This document shows, in pieces, positions 52,414 to 61,061 of a stretch of DNA of 64,000 nt. The translations under genes were made by a program, and so were the position numbers. The notes beneath the pieces were generated by a model. That model searched no databases and was not told the DNA's origin. It worked only from the letters and a program-made list of their open reading frames with translations. Numbering within the stretch: the first letter of the stretch is position 1; each line of letters begins with the position of its first letter. The stretch lies in NCBI RefSeq assembly GCF_037935975.1, contig NZ_CP149817.1, positions 4,030,001 to 4,094,000 on the forward strand. The letters run 5' to 3'. The stretch comes from Teredinibacter turnerae (GTDB lineage Bacteria; Pseudomonadota; Gammaproteobacteria; Pseudomonadales; Cellvibrionaceae).

Positions 52414-52881
52414 ATGTTCAATGTTGTGCTTTATCAACCGGAGATCCCCCCAAACACCGGCAACATCATTCGCCTCTGTGCCAATACGGGGTGCCAGCTT
52501 CACTTGGTTAAACCTCTGGGCTTTGTGCTCGACGACAAACGCCTCCGTCGCGCCGGGCTCGATTACAGCGAGTGGCAAAACCTGATAATCCACGAAAACT
52601 GGCAAAGCCTGAGAAACTCAGCGGGTACTGCAAAGTTGTGGGCACTTTCAACCAAAGGGACGGCAACGCACTCTGAGGCACGTTTTAGTGCCGGTGACTA
52701 CCTTGTGTTCGGGCCCGAAACCCGAGGCTTACCTGCAGATATTCGCGAGTCACTGCCGCCTGAACAGGTTTTGAGAATTCCAATGCAAGCGCAGAGTCGA
52801 AGTATGAACCTCTCCAACGCGGCGGCCGTTATGGTGTATGAAGCATGGCGTCAACTGGGCTACCCCTCAGCCACACGGTAG
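52414..52881 (+). CDS. trmL: tRNA (cytidine/uridine-34) 2'-O-methyltransferase
   Basis: The 155-residue SPOUT protein starts [22 protein letters not shown] and shows the knot motifs of TrmL (YibK): [10 protein letters not shown] near 47-56, [16 protein letters not shown] near 90-105 and [24 protein letters not shown] near 118-141. It methylates the wobble 2'-OH in tRNA-Leu isoacceptors. It is monocistronic, ending 2 nt from the stop of a convergent prepilin gene. Confidence 0.96.
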   Translation: MFNVVLYQPEIPPNTGNIIRLCANTGCQLHLVKPLGFVLDDKRLRRAGLDYSEWQNLIIHENWQSLRNSAGTAKLWALSTKGTATHSEARFSAGDYLVFGPETRGLPADIRESLPPEQVLRIPMQAQSRSMNLSNAAAVMVYEAWRQLGYPSATR

Positions 52882-52883
52882 AT

Positions 52884-53336
52884 CTAGTGCCAGTGGTTTT
52901 CGCCAACCGGGCAGCGTGTAGCCGCCTTGCGGTTGTTGTCTTGATCTACAGAGAGGGAGCAACCAAGGAAGCGCCCACGACCGTTCGCTGTTACCTCAAA
53001 CGTGGCGCCTGAAGAAACAATAATGTATTGAAACTTCGCTGAATTTGGTTGCCACGAAGGAAACAGCTCCGATGAACTGGTCGAGCCAGCCAACGCCGGG
53101 AATGCCCCCTCCGCCTGACGACGCTCACCCAACATGTCGACCAACTCCAGCAAGTCCTGCTGCGCTGCATGTATATTCGCGCGATCGGACAGGTAGGCAG
53201 CCAGGGGAATAACCAGTGCAATCAGCACCACGACCACGACCAGCGCCACCATTAACTCCACTAGCGAAAGTCCAGACCATCTGGCCCGCCTGCTGGATGC
53301 AATAAGAGTTCGGACAATTGCCGGCGCCCTGGCCAT
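52884..53336 (-). CDS. Solitary type IV prepilin-like protein
   Basis: The 150-residue protein has a basic leader, then RWSG/LSLVELMVALVVVVVLIALVIPLAAYL, a prepilin signal with +5 glutamate (leader about 22 residues). The mature part is like a small PilE-type pilin: DRANIHAAQQDLLELVDMLGERRQAEG and two cysteines (FLGCSLS, KAATRCPVGEN). It is not part of the msh cluster but lies just beyond it, separated by trmL, on the same strand. It may be an extra pilin subunit of that or another system. Confidence 0.8.
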   Translation of the reverse strand: MARAPAIVRTLIASSRRARWSGLSLVELMVALVVVVVLIALVIPLAAYLSDRANIHAAQQDLLELVDMLGERRQAEGAFPALAGSTSSSELFPSWQPNSAKFQYIIVSSGATFEVTANGRGRFLGCSLSVDQDNNRKAATRCPVGENHWH

Positions 53337-53775
53337 AACTAGCTACCTCAATTACCAAGCACAATCGAGCACACCTATGGTTCAGCGCACCAAAAAAATA
53401 ATTTCGGCGCCATAATGCGCCTTTTTTAAACGTTATATCCATATTTCTTAAACGGCAATTAGTTTTTTCTTCTTATAAGAATAAAGTATTAAAAGCGGTA
53501 AGAGATCACATTTTTAATATTTTAGTGTGATAAAAAATTTCCTTTTCGACCAAAAGCACACACTTTAAAACCATCCTTTAGTTAGCTCCTTAGCGCCGCC
53601 AATTTGGTGAGACTGCGGATAGAAGACGTTACGGAGGTGAATACAGGGACGGTAAGAACAGCGCGTTTGCACTTGAAGTGGGCGGTAGCACCCACGGTGG
53701 AGGGCTCGTGCTGTGCACTGTCGCGCGGCACGGAATAGGGCTAGAAACGGTTTTACTTCAACTGCGCCATTTCTG
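53337..53775. other. Gene-poor region upstream of the solitary prepilin
   Basis: About 440 nt with an A+T-rich core near 53440-53580 and no open frame with a credible start or motif. It holds the terminator-like hairpin at 53406-53427 and presumably the prepilin promoter on the minus strand. Confidence 0.4.
53406..53427 (+). terminator. Terminator-like hairpin (plus strand)
   Basis: GGCGC (53406-53410) pairs with GCGCC (53417-53421) over a 6-nt loop and is followed by six T on the plus strand. The stem is short. The only plus-strand gene upstream is trmL, more than 500 nt away, so its role is unclear. Confidence 0.4.
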
Positions 53776-54123
53776 CTACACCAGGGTTATGAGGTGGGTG
53801 CACTCATTTTTGGGGCCTTCTAACAAAACAAGCTTTTCACCCGCAACTGCGGTAACTGCATCGACAAGCGGTTTAGAGGAAAGCCCCTCACAACCCGCAT
53901 CTTCGGCGCCCTGATACCGCCAAATAAGCGCACCGAGCTGAATTTCGTTTACGTGCACAGAATGTGATGGCGACGAACCAGCGCCAATCGGGCCACACAC
54001 ATAACACACATAAATAAGTGCGGCCATAATTATCGGCCCGACACCCAGCTTTAATACCCGCACAAGCCCCCGGCCTAAACTCGCGTCGGCGACAATCGCC
54101 CTGGCCATACCTCGCATATTCAA
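53776..54123 (-). CDS. Possible small membrane protein, doubtful
   Basis: A 115-residue frame has one hydrophobic helix (about 27-50, VLKLGVGPIIMAALIYVCYVC) after a basic region, and a small C-terminal part with two cysteines (EDAGCEGLS, KNECTHL). No RBS is obvious and other frames overlap it. It is listed because the region is otherwise empty and the helix is convincing; function unknown. Confidence 0.35.
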   Translation of the reverse strand: MNMRGMARAIVADASLGRGLVRVLKLGVGPIIMAALIYVCYVCGPIGAGSSPSHSVHVNEIQLGALIWRYQGAEDAGCEGLSSKPLVDAVTAVAGEKLVLLEGPKNECTHLITLV

Positions 54124-54255
54124 CCTCGCTACGAATCATTTATTTGGCGCGTAAAAAACACCCAACTAAAAAGTCGCAGCAAATTAGTCTCAGGGAGATC
54201 AAAAATCAACCAGCTTTTTTGGCTTATGCGTTATTGTTCTAGGCTGTGCGTGTTC

Positions 54256-54278
54256 GCCGCTTAGCAGAGCTAAGCGGC
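54256..54278. other. Perfect 9-bp inverted repeat
   Basis: GCCGCTTAG (54256-54264), loop CAGAG, CTAAGCGGC (54270-54278). Neither strand has a T tract after it. It lies about 85 nt downstream of the aspartoacylase-like gene's stop and may stabilise its 3' end or bind a protein. Confidence 0.4.
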
Positions 54279-54361
54279 TGGTGTTGGTTCACAGGGCGTT
54301 CGCGGCAAAAGCATCGCCAATGCTATACAAAAATGGCGACCTGAGAGCGATTCGATAGGCC

Positions 54362-55816
54362 CTAGGAGTCCTCGAGCAGGCGCTCGTCGGTTTCCGCGGG
54401 AACCAACTCTTCCGGCAGGGAGCTGTCGCCGTCCTCGTCGACTGTGTCGGAGGCCTCCACAGGCTCACTCTTAAGCTCTTCTACCGAAGAGTGCAACCCA
54501 ATATGGTAAGCGGCAAAGCCGGGATACATTACCTGGTTTAGCGCCATTCCGATAATCCGCCCTGCCACGGGCGCGAGAATATCCTGCCGACTGTTGGTGA
54601 TTGGATCGGTGATCACGCCCAGCAACGCCCCGGCCTTAACCCGGTCGCCGAGCGACACGTCACTAAACAAAATACCGCCCGCAGTCGCCCTGACCCATTT
54701 TGATTGATAAAACACCGGTTCCGCTTTCAACTCCCAAAACGGTCGACGATCCAACATACCGAGGGTATCCAATAAGGTTTCTACGCTTTTTATGCCGTGA
54801 GTGACGGCTTGCTTTTGCAGCTCAAGCGGCTGCCCCGCTTCGATTGTGACCGCAGGCACCCCAGCCTCGGAAGCGGCCCGGCGCAAACAGCCGGGGCGGC
54901 CCGCGCTGTGAACCACAACAATAGAGCCCATTTTTCGCGTTAGGGCCTCGACCGCTGGATCCCGCAAATTGGCGCGAATCTGAGGTAAATTGGTGCGGTG
55001 AAACGACCCCGTGTGGAGATCTATCAACATATCGCAGCTCTGTACCACTGAGGAGAAGAAACTGTTCGCAATGCGGGCAGCTGAGCTCCCTTTCGGGTTC
55101 CCTGGAAAGTATCGATTGAGGTCGCGGCGATCCGGCAGGTAGCGCGAAGAGCGACGAAACCCCTGCAAGTTCACAATAGGTACGCCAATCACGGTTCCAC
55201 TCAGCTCAGCAGGATCGATGCTGTACAACACGTGACGCACCACTTCTATGCCGTTTAATTCATCACCATGGATGGCCGCGGTGAGACAGACTTTTGGCCC
55301 TGGCTTGGCGCCATGCACAACTAGTACGGGGGTGGGTGCCGCAATTCCCATAAAAGAAACGTTAGGCGTCCATGAAAGGCGTGCGGAGGTACCGGGAGCC
55401 ACTTCACTTCCAAGCATAACCAGCGGTTGAGCAACCAACGGCCCAACAGGCTTCTCAGCGGCAGCAGCGGTTTGTTCAATAACCGGCACTGGCGTGGTGG
55501 TGTCAGTCACCTGTTCAGCCTCCTCGCTCTGTCCAGGCGCAATAACTGCGGTTTCCGGTGACTGGTCCGCTTCCACTCCCGGCGGCTCATCAACGGTTTT
55601 AGCGTCGGGAACCACGACTTCATCAGGTTCTTGCACTACCTCTTTCAGGTCGACATGCTCAGCGGGCTTGACCGGCGCTTCAGACGGCGTCGCATCAGAG
55701 ACGACGGTGGGCGGTTGAGCCTCTCGCGTTTCTTGTTCCAAATCGTTGGCTAACAAAGGGCCAACAAAGGACCAGCTTAACCCCACGACAATACTCCAAC
55801 CCCAACACTTCCCCAT
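54362..55816 (-). CDS. Secreted succinylglutamate desuccinylase/aspartoacylase-like zinc hydrolase
   Basis: The 484-residue protein has a signal peptide (about 1-23), a long acidic Pro/Val/Glu/Thr-rich linker (about 25-130), and an AstE/AspA-type M14 domain: HGDELNG with zinc ligands H183 and E186, DLHTGSF with H268, and the catalytic glutamate in TIEAGQP (about 326). A C-terminal barrel-sandwich-like segment (FSDVSLGDRVKAGALLGVI) is followed by an acidic tail. Such proteins deacylate or depeptidate small N-acyl amino acids or peptides. Sec export implies a periplasmic target; substrate unknown. Confidence 0.85.
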   Translation of the reverse strand: MGKCWGWSIVVGLSWSFVGPLLANDLEQETREAQPPTVVSDATPSEAPVKPAEHVDLKEVVQEPDEVVVPDAKTVDEPPGVEADQSPETAVIAPGQSEEAEQVTDTTTPVPVIEQTAAAAEKPVGPLVAQPLVMLGSEVAPGTSARLSWTPNVSFMGIAAPTPVLVVHGAKPGPKVCLTAAIHGDELNGIEVVRHVLYSIDPAELSGTVIGVPIVNLQGFRRSSRYLPDRRDLNRYFPGNPKGSSAARIANSFFSSVVQSCDMLIDLHTGSFHRTNLPQIRANLRDPAVEALTRKMGSIVVVHSAGRPGCLRRAASEAGVPAVTIEAGQPLELQKQAVTHGIKSVETLLDTLGMLDRRPFWELKAEPVFYQSKWVRATAGGILFSDVSLGDRVKAGALLGVITDPITNSRQDILAPVAGRIIGMALNQVMYPGFAAYHIGLHSSVEELKSEPVEASDTVDEDGDSSLPEELVPAETDERLLEDS

Positions 55817-55958
55817 ACTGACTCAACCCTTTATTTCACGTTTTACCAAAAAACCTGTTATAAGCCATAAACGTGGCTTTTGCACCCGCAGCCACAGTTC
55901 AGCTGGCGGTTAATTCTGGTAGAATGCCCGCCTTCAAAAATCCAAGGGTCCGCCATTA

Positions 55959-57926
55959 ATGCTTGATAAAGATACCCTCTCGCGCTTATCGCAACTGAAA
56001 TCCGATATCCAGGCCGCTAAAGAATACGGTGTTGGCCACGTGGCTGGTACTAATGGACGATTTGGCTTCGTCCGCCTGGAAGATGGCCGCGATGCGTTTT
56101 TGTCTCCCGAGAAAATGCAACGGGTGATTCCCGGCGATAAGGTAAAGGTCAGTCTCACCAAGAATGACAAGGATCAACTGGAGGCAACCCTTGAGTCACT
56201 GCTTGAGCAATCGCTGAGCCGCTTCCTCGGACAGTATCGTGTCACTAAAAAGGGACACTTTGTTGTCCCGCTTGGAAATGCGCCCGGCTTAAAAAGTTCC
56301 CCCATCAACCGTTGGATCTTTTTACCCCCCAAATCCCGCGGTCGCTGCAAAGATGGTGATATGGTGGTCGCCCGCCTGCAACAACACCCTTACGACGACG
56401 GCAAGGCTTCCGCCCGCATACTTGAAAATATCGGCCAGGAAAGCGACCCTCATATCGAACGCCTTTACGTCTCCGCGAAATACGACCTCCAACCCCGCTA
56501 CAGCGAGCAGGCTCAGAAGCAAACCAAAGATATCGTGCGAAGCTTTAAAAGCGAGCAATTTGGCGATGAGCGTACCGATTTTACCGAAGTCCCCTTCGTT
56601 ACCATTGATGCCGAAACCACGCGCGATATGGACGACGCCGTTGCACTGACAATCGATCAAGACAGCGACGAAGCCCGTTACAAATTGCATGTTGCGATTG
56701 CTGACCCCGCGAGCTTTATCGATCAGCATTCACCGTTGGCGCAGAGCAGCCACCGCAGCGCGCAAAGCCTGTATTTGTTAGGTGGCACCATCCCGATGCT
56801 GCCTGAGGAACTGGCTAATCAATGTTTTTCGCTTGCGGCTGGAGCGCTTCGCCCGGTCCTGAGTTGCCGTATGGACATCAACACCAACGGCGAAATCACT
56901 CACACAGAATTTGCCCGAGCAAAAATACGATCTCACGGAAAACTGGATTATCAGCGAGTGGGGGCCTTCCTCGACGGCACCGCCGACAGCTACACCGACG
57001 GCGATTCCGATCCCCAGATTGCGACCATGCTCAAGCAGCTTGCCGAACTCACAGATCTGCGCCGCCGTTACCGCGAAACGCATCAGATCGTGAGCAGCGA
57101 TCAAGCGGAATACGCATTCGAAGTGAATCAACAGGGCAAGATCTGCGCGGTACATCTGCGTGAACGCACTCAGGCACACAAAATTGTTGAAGAGGCCATG
57201 CTCGCAACCAACTACAGTGCAGGCCAGTTTCTCGCAAAAGCCGGGAAAGGATTGTTCACGACTCACACCGGTTTTCGCGAGGACCGCTTGGGAGAAGTAA
57301 AGGCGTTACTAAAGGAAGAGCAGATCGAGAATGACGACATCATGAGTCTTGATGGGTTTGTCAAACTCGTTAACAAATTAAACAACAGCCAGGAGAAAGC
57401 GTCGCTGCTTCCGGCCTTACGCCGAATGATGCCAACGAGCGAACTCTCCCTCGACGCCAAAGGTCATCTGGGCATCGGGATGTCGCACTACGCAACCATC
57501 ACTTCTCCCATACGCCGTTTTACCGACTTATTTAATCACTGGGCCATCCTGAGCGAGCTGGAAGGCGCCAAGTTCCGCAATGCTAACGAGGACTATCTCG
57601 CCAAGTTAAGCGAGAACCTCAGTAACGGCCGCCTGGCCGACCGAGAACTACAACAGTGGCTGATCTGCCAATATGCAGAATCACTGGTGGGCGCAACGGA
57701 TTCCGCGAAAATTCGGATTGTAACCCAGCAGGGGTTTGGCGCTCGACTCGAAACTCTGGGGATAGACGGATTCATCCTGTTCGATAAGAAGACCGAAAAA
57801 TCCTTCGATGCCAAGCGCATGACCTTGGACGTTGGCGGACAAATCTACAAGCTCGAAGATGTGGTGCAGGTTAAAGTCGACAGCGTTGATATGGATAAAC
57901 GCCGAATCGCGTTTAGTGTCGCGTAA
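55959..57926 (+). CDS. RNase II/RNase R family 3'-5' exoribonuclease
   Basis: The 655-residue protein has an N-terminal cold-shock-like domain (GVGHVAGTNGRFGFVRLEDGRDAFL, about 23-50), the RNB catalytic domain with metal aspartates in TIDAETTRDMDDAVAL (about 214-229), SPIRRFTDLFNHW (about 519-531), and a C-terminal S1-type region (GARLETLGIDGFILF). Length is close to RNase II, without the long basic tail of RNase R. It degrades unstructured RNA processively from the 3' end. A terminator follows 23 nt after its stop. Confidence 0.92.
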   Translation: MLDKDTLSRLSQLKSDIQAAKEYGVGHVAGTNGRFGFVRLEDGRDAFLSPEKMQRVIPGDKVKVSLTKNDKDQLEATLESLLEQSLSRFLGQYRVTKKGHFVVPLGNAPGLKSSPINRWIFLPPKSRGRCKDGDMVVARLQQHPYDDGKASARILENIGQESDPHIERLYVSAKYDLQPRYSEQAQKQTKDIVRSFKSEQFGDERTDFTEVPFVTIDAETTRDMDDAVALTIDQDSDEARYKLHVAIADPASFIDQHSPLAQSSHRSAQSLYLLGGTIPMLPEELANQCFSLAAGALRPVLSCRMDINTNGEITHTEFARAKIRSHGKLDYQRVGAFLDGTADSYTDGDSDPQIATMLKQLAELTDLRRRYRETHQIVSSDQAEYAFEVNQQGKICAVHLRERTQAHKIVEEAMLATNYSAGQFLAKAGKGLFTTHTGFREDRLGEVKALLKEEQIENDDIMSLDGFVKLVNKLNNSQEKASLLPALRRMMPTSELSLDAKGHLGIGMSHYATITSPIRRFTDLFNHWAILSELEGAKFRNANEDYLAKLSENLSNGRLADRELQQWLICQYAESLVGATDSAKIRIVTQQGFGARLETLGIDGFILFDKKTEKSFDAKRMTLDVGGQIYKLEDVVQVKVDSVDMDKRRIAFSVA

Positions 57927-57948
57927 ATAAACATAAATAAATTCGAAT

Positions 57949-57985
57949 AAAGCCAGGTCATCGTTAGATGGCCTGGCTTTTTTTT
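57949..57985 (+). terminator. Rho-independent terminator of the exoribonuclease gene
   Basis: AAGCCAGG (57950-57957) pairs with CCTGGCTT (57972-57979), and a run of eight T follows at 57978-57985. It is positioned 23 nt after the stop codon and upstream of the transporter promoter region. Confidence 0.85.
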
Positions 57986-58112
57986 GTCTACGCATAAGAA
58001 AATACGAACGTCAACGCACCATTTTAAAACATTTATTCATAATAACTGTGCGACAGAAAGTAGATATTCACTTTCAAAGCGCTAACAAGTGTTCATTTAT
58101 GAAGCGCAAGTG

Positions 58113-58127
58113 TCACCATTAACGTGC
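58113..58127 (+). promoter_or_regulatory. NtrC-like enhancer site
   Basis: TCACCATTAACGTGC matches the GCAC-N7-GTGC NtrC pattern in seven of eight arm bases, with the usual 15-bp span. Its centre is about 120 nt upstream of the predicted sigma-54 start, a normal enhancer distance. Confidence 0.6.
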
Positions 58128-58212
58128 AAACATGCATAGTCTCACCCCCATCATTACTCACAGAAAAACACTAAGCTTTTGAAATATATAGAGTTTTAAA
58201 TTAAATCAAAAT

Positions 58213-58229
58213 CTGGCAAGGGAATTGCC
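58213..58229 (+). promoter_or_regulatory. Sigma-54 promoter of the transporter operon
   Basis: CTGGCAAGGGAATTGCC matches YTGGCACGRNNNTTGCW with one mismatch in the -24 box and one in the last base, and correct GG-to-GC spacing. Transcription would begin near 58240, about 125 nt before the first ATG. Confidence 0.8.
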
Positions 58230-58365
58230 ATTACCTGCTTAGCGTTTTCACGCAAAAACACAGTTCTGCTATACCAATTACTGAAGCACACTTTTATAGC
58301 ACTCGCAGGCAAAGGCTGGTTTTTAAGCCGCGAGAATCACACATCGATATTTTTGGGATATAAAA

Positions 58366-59766
58366 ATGGGAAACACAACCGTACTCATAAAAGCGTGGAA
58401 ACGTCTTGCCGGCGCCGCGTTACTGAGCGCCGCTTCGGTGTTTAGCTTGTCTGTTAACGCCGAGGAATTGGAACTCGAAAAAGATGAGCTCACCTTTGGT
58501 TTTATCAAGCTGACCGATATGGCCCCGCTGGCCATTGCATACGAACAAGGTTTTTTCGAGGACGAAGGCTTGTTTGTCACTCTCGAAGCTCAGGCAAATT
58601 GGAAAGTTTTGCTAGATGGTGTGATCGACGGAAAGCTTGATGGCGCCCACATGCTGGCTGGCCAGCCCCTCGGCGCTACCATCGGCTACGGTACCAAAGC
58701 GCACGTTATCACCGCCTTTAGCATGGATTTAAATGGTAATGGCATCACCGTTTCCAACGAGATCTGGAAACAAATGAAAGCCAACATTCCAATGAAAAAC
58801 GGCAAGCCGGTACATCCCATTAGCGCAAGCGCGCTGAAACCTGTTGTCGACAAATATAAGTCTGAAGGCAAGGCATTTAACATGGGAATGGTATTTCCTG
58901 TGTCTACCCACAACTACGAGCTGCGCTACTGGCTTGCGGCAGGCGGTATTAACCCGGGCTATTATGGCCCTGGCTCATCGGGCACGGTCGGACAAATCTC
59001 CGCAGATACCCTGCTGTCAGTAACCCCTCCACCGCAAATGCCCGCCACTCTGGAAGCGGGCACCATTTATGGCTATTGCGTAGGCGAACCCTGGAATCAG
59101 CAAGCGGTATTTAAAGGCATAGGCGTGCCTGTTATCACTGACTACGAGATTTGGAAAAACAACCCGGAAAAAGTATTCGGGGTATCTAATTCTTGGGCCG
59201 AAAAATATCCCAACACACACTTGGCGGTAGTGAAAGCGCTGATTCGTGCAGCACAGTGGCTTGATGAGAACAACAATGTGAATCGCGAAGAAGCGGTGAA
59301 AATTTTGTCGAAGCCCAATTATGTTGGCGCGGACGAAAAAGTGATTGCCAACTCCATGACCGGCACCTTCGAGTATGAAAAAGGTGATGTGCGTGATGTA
59401 CCTGACTTCAATGTGTTTTACCGCTACTACGCCACCTATCCCTTTTACTCAGATGCTATCTGGTATCTCACACAAATGCGCCGCTGGGGACAAATTCCTA
59501 CCGATAAGCCCGATAGCTGGTACCACGACACCGCCAAAAAAGTATATCGCCCCGACATTTATATGAAGGCGGCAGAAATGCTGATTGCAGAAGGCAAGGT
59601 GAAAAAAGAAGATTTCCCGTTCGGATCAGACGGCTACCGTAAACCACAATCAGAGTTTATTGATAATGTTACTTACGATGGCCGCAAGCCGAACGATTAT
59701 CTAGCTCAACTGAAAATTGGGTTAAAGGCTGGGGAAACGGTAACAGCGACCGGGATCAGTAAATAA
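58366..59766 (+). CDS. NrtA/CmpA-type ABC transporter substrate-binding protein
   Basis: The 466-residue protein has a Sec signal peptide (about 1-31, ending SVNA/EE) and the NrtA pattern: [52 protein letters not shown], and [15 protein letters not shown]. Family members bind nitrate, nitrite, bicarbonate or cyanate in the periplasm; residues here do not decide between them, but sigma-54/NtrC control points to a nitrogen source. A hairpin 26 nt after its stop may stabilise its mRNA relative to the downstream genes. Confidence 0.9.
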   Translation: MGNTTVLIKAWKRLAGAALLSAASVFSLSVNAEELELEKDELTFGFIKLTDMAPLAIAYEQGFFEDEGLFVTLEAQANWKVLLDGVIDGKLDGAHMLAGQPLGATIGYGTKAHVITAFSMDLNGNGITVSNEIWKQMKANIPMKNGKPVHPISASALKPVVDKYKSEGKAFNMGMVFPVSTHNYELRYWLAAGGINPGYYGPGSSGTVGQISADTLLSVTPPPQMPATLEAGTIYGYCVGEPWNQQAVFKGIGVPVITDYEIWKNNPEKVFGVSNSWAEKYPNTHLAVVKALIRAAQWLDENNNVNREEAVKILSKPNYVGADEKVIANSMTGTFEYEKGDVRDVPDFNVFYRYYATYPFYSDAIWYLTQMRRWGQIPTDKPDSWYHDTAKKVYRPDIYMKAAEMLIAEGKVKKEDFPFGSDGYRKPQSEFIDNVTYDGRKPNDYLAQLKIGLKAGETVTATGISK

Positions 59767-59791
59767 CACTGTCGATGCATTCAGAGTAAGC

Positions 59792-59816
59792 GCCACGATC
59801 ATTAAAACATCGTGGC
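59792..59816 (+). other. Intercistronic hairpin after the binding-protein gene
   Basis: GCCACGAT (59792-59799) pairs perfectly with ATCGTGGC (59809-59816) over a 9-nt loop, with no T tract. Its place between the binding-protein gene and the permease gene is typical of RNA hairpins that raise the level of the binding protein. Confidence 0.55.
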
Positions 59817-60038
59817 ATCAACAAGCCAAAACGGGCTGCCGGTAGGCCGCTAGAAAAAGTGAAGTTAACCAACACTGGCCACGGCAGTCTGGGACGAAAT
59901 GTGTCCCTCACATTTAATTCTACACAGAGTCTCCAATCGCACCACACAATAGGCAACTGACAACTTGTCCGTTTGTGGTCGCACTGGGCACCAAAATAAA
60001 CCTGAATACACGGTTAAATATGTTGGGTGTTATGCGTT

Positions 60039-61052
60039 ATGAACAAAATTATTAATTTCCTGGAAATAGCAGGTCTGACCTGGTTCGTTCCGCTGGCTCG
60101 CCTTGCATCGGGAGAGAGTCCTCGCGAACAACTCAAGCAGCTCTGGTTGGTCATGGGTATACCAGTGGTTGCATTTGCTGTCTTCCTGGCTTTATGGGGA
60201 CAGATGTCGAGCAAAGTGGTTACCAGCCTTGGCACTATTCCAGGGCCCGTTGATGTCTATCAACAGGCCGCAGGCTTATGGCAAGACCATGTCAATCAGC
60301 GAGAAAAACAAGCGGCTTTTTATGAGCGGCAAGAAAAGCGCAACGAAAAATACCGAGCACAAGGCAAACTCGACAAAATTAAACACCGGGAGTATACCGG
60401 AGCACCTACCTATCTGGATCAGATTTGGACCAGCATTAAAACCGTATTTACCGGTTTTTTATTCGCCACAATCGTCGCAGTGCCGCTGGGAATTTTTTGT
60501 GGCTTAAGCAGCACGTTTAATGCCGCTATGAATCCAATCATTCAGATCTTCAAGCCCGTTTCGCCCCTTGCCTGGCTACCCATTGTCACCATGGTAGTGA
60601 GTGCAACCTATGTGACTACCGACGAGGCCTGGTTTAGTAAATCTTTTTTAAACTCCGCAATCACCGTTACCCTCTGCTCCCTTTGGCCAACGCTTATCAA
60701 TACAGCACTTGGTGTAGCGTCTATCGACAAAGATTTAATGAACGTTGGTAAAGTACTGCAGCTAGGCTGGTTTACGAAAGTAACAAAACTGGTGATACCT
60801 TCCTCCTTGCCTCTCATATTCACTGGGTTGCGTCTTTCCCTTGGTGTCGGTTGGATGGTACTGATTGCAGCAGAAATGCTCGCGCAAAACCCCGGTCTCG
60901 GCAAATTTGTGTGGGATGAATTCCAAAACGGCAGCTCCAATTCACTGGGCCGCATCATGGTTGCTGTACTCACAATCGGCATTATTGGTTTTCTTCTCGA
61001 CCGCATTATGTTCACGTTACAAAACCTGTTCACGTTTGGTGACAAACGCTAG
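60039..61052 (+). CDS. NrtB-type ABC transporter permease
   Basis: From the ATG at 60039 the product has about 337 residues. It has an N-terminal membrane helix, a long charged insertion (about 85-130, rich in K, E, R and Q), and then the BPD-transport domain with five helices and the EAA-like loop GKVLQLGWFTKVTKLVIPSSLPLIFTGLRLSLGVGWMVLI. The C-terminal half matches NrtB/SsuC-type permeases. The charged insertion is unusual for the family. The ATPase gene starts 9 nt after its stop. Confidence 0.88.
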   Translation: MNKIINFLEIAGLTWFVPLARLASGESPREQLKQLWLVMGIPVVAFAVFLALWGQMSSKVVTSLGTIPGPVDVYQQAAGLWQDHVNQREKQAAFYERQEKRNEKYRAQGKLDKIKHREYTGAPTYLDQIWTSIKTVFTGFLFATIVAVPLGIFCGLSSTFNAAMNPIIQIFKPVSPLAWLPIVTMVVSATYVTTDEAWFSKSFLNSAITVTLCSLWPTLINTALGVASIDKDLMNVGKVLQLGWFTKVTKLVIPSSLPLIFTGLRLSLGVGWMVLIAAEMLAQNPGLGKFVWDEFQNGSSNSLGRIMVAVLTIGIIGFLLDRIMFTLQNLFTFGDKR

Positions 61053-61061
61053 GAGAAACCC

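Larger units (their letters stand above)
57986..58365 (+). promoter_or_regulatory. Upstream control region of the nitrate-type transporter operon
   Basis: About 380 nt with no gene. It contains an NtrC-like palindrome, a related half-site at 58016-58031 (GCACCATTTT, second half degenerate) and a near-perfect sigma-54 promoter, in the order enhancer, spacer, promoter, gene. Confidence 0.7.
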
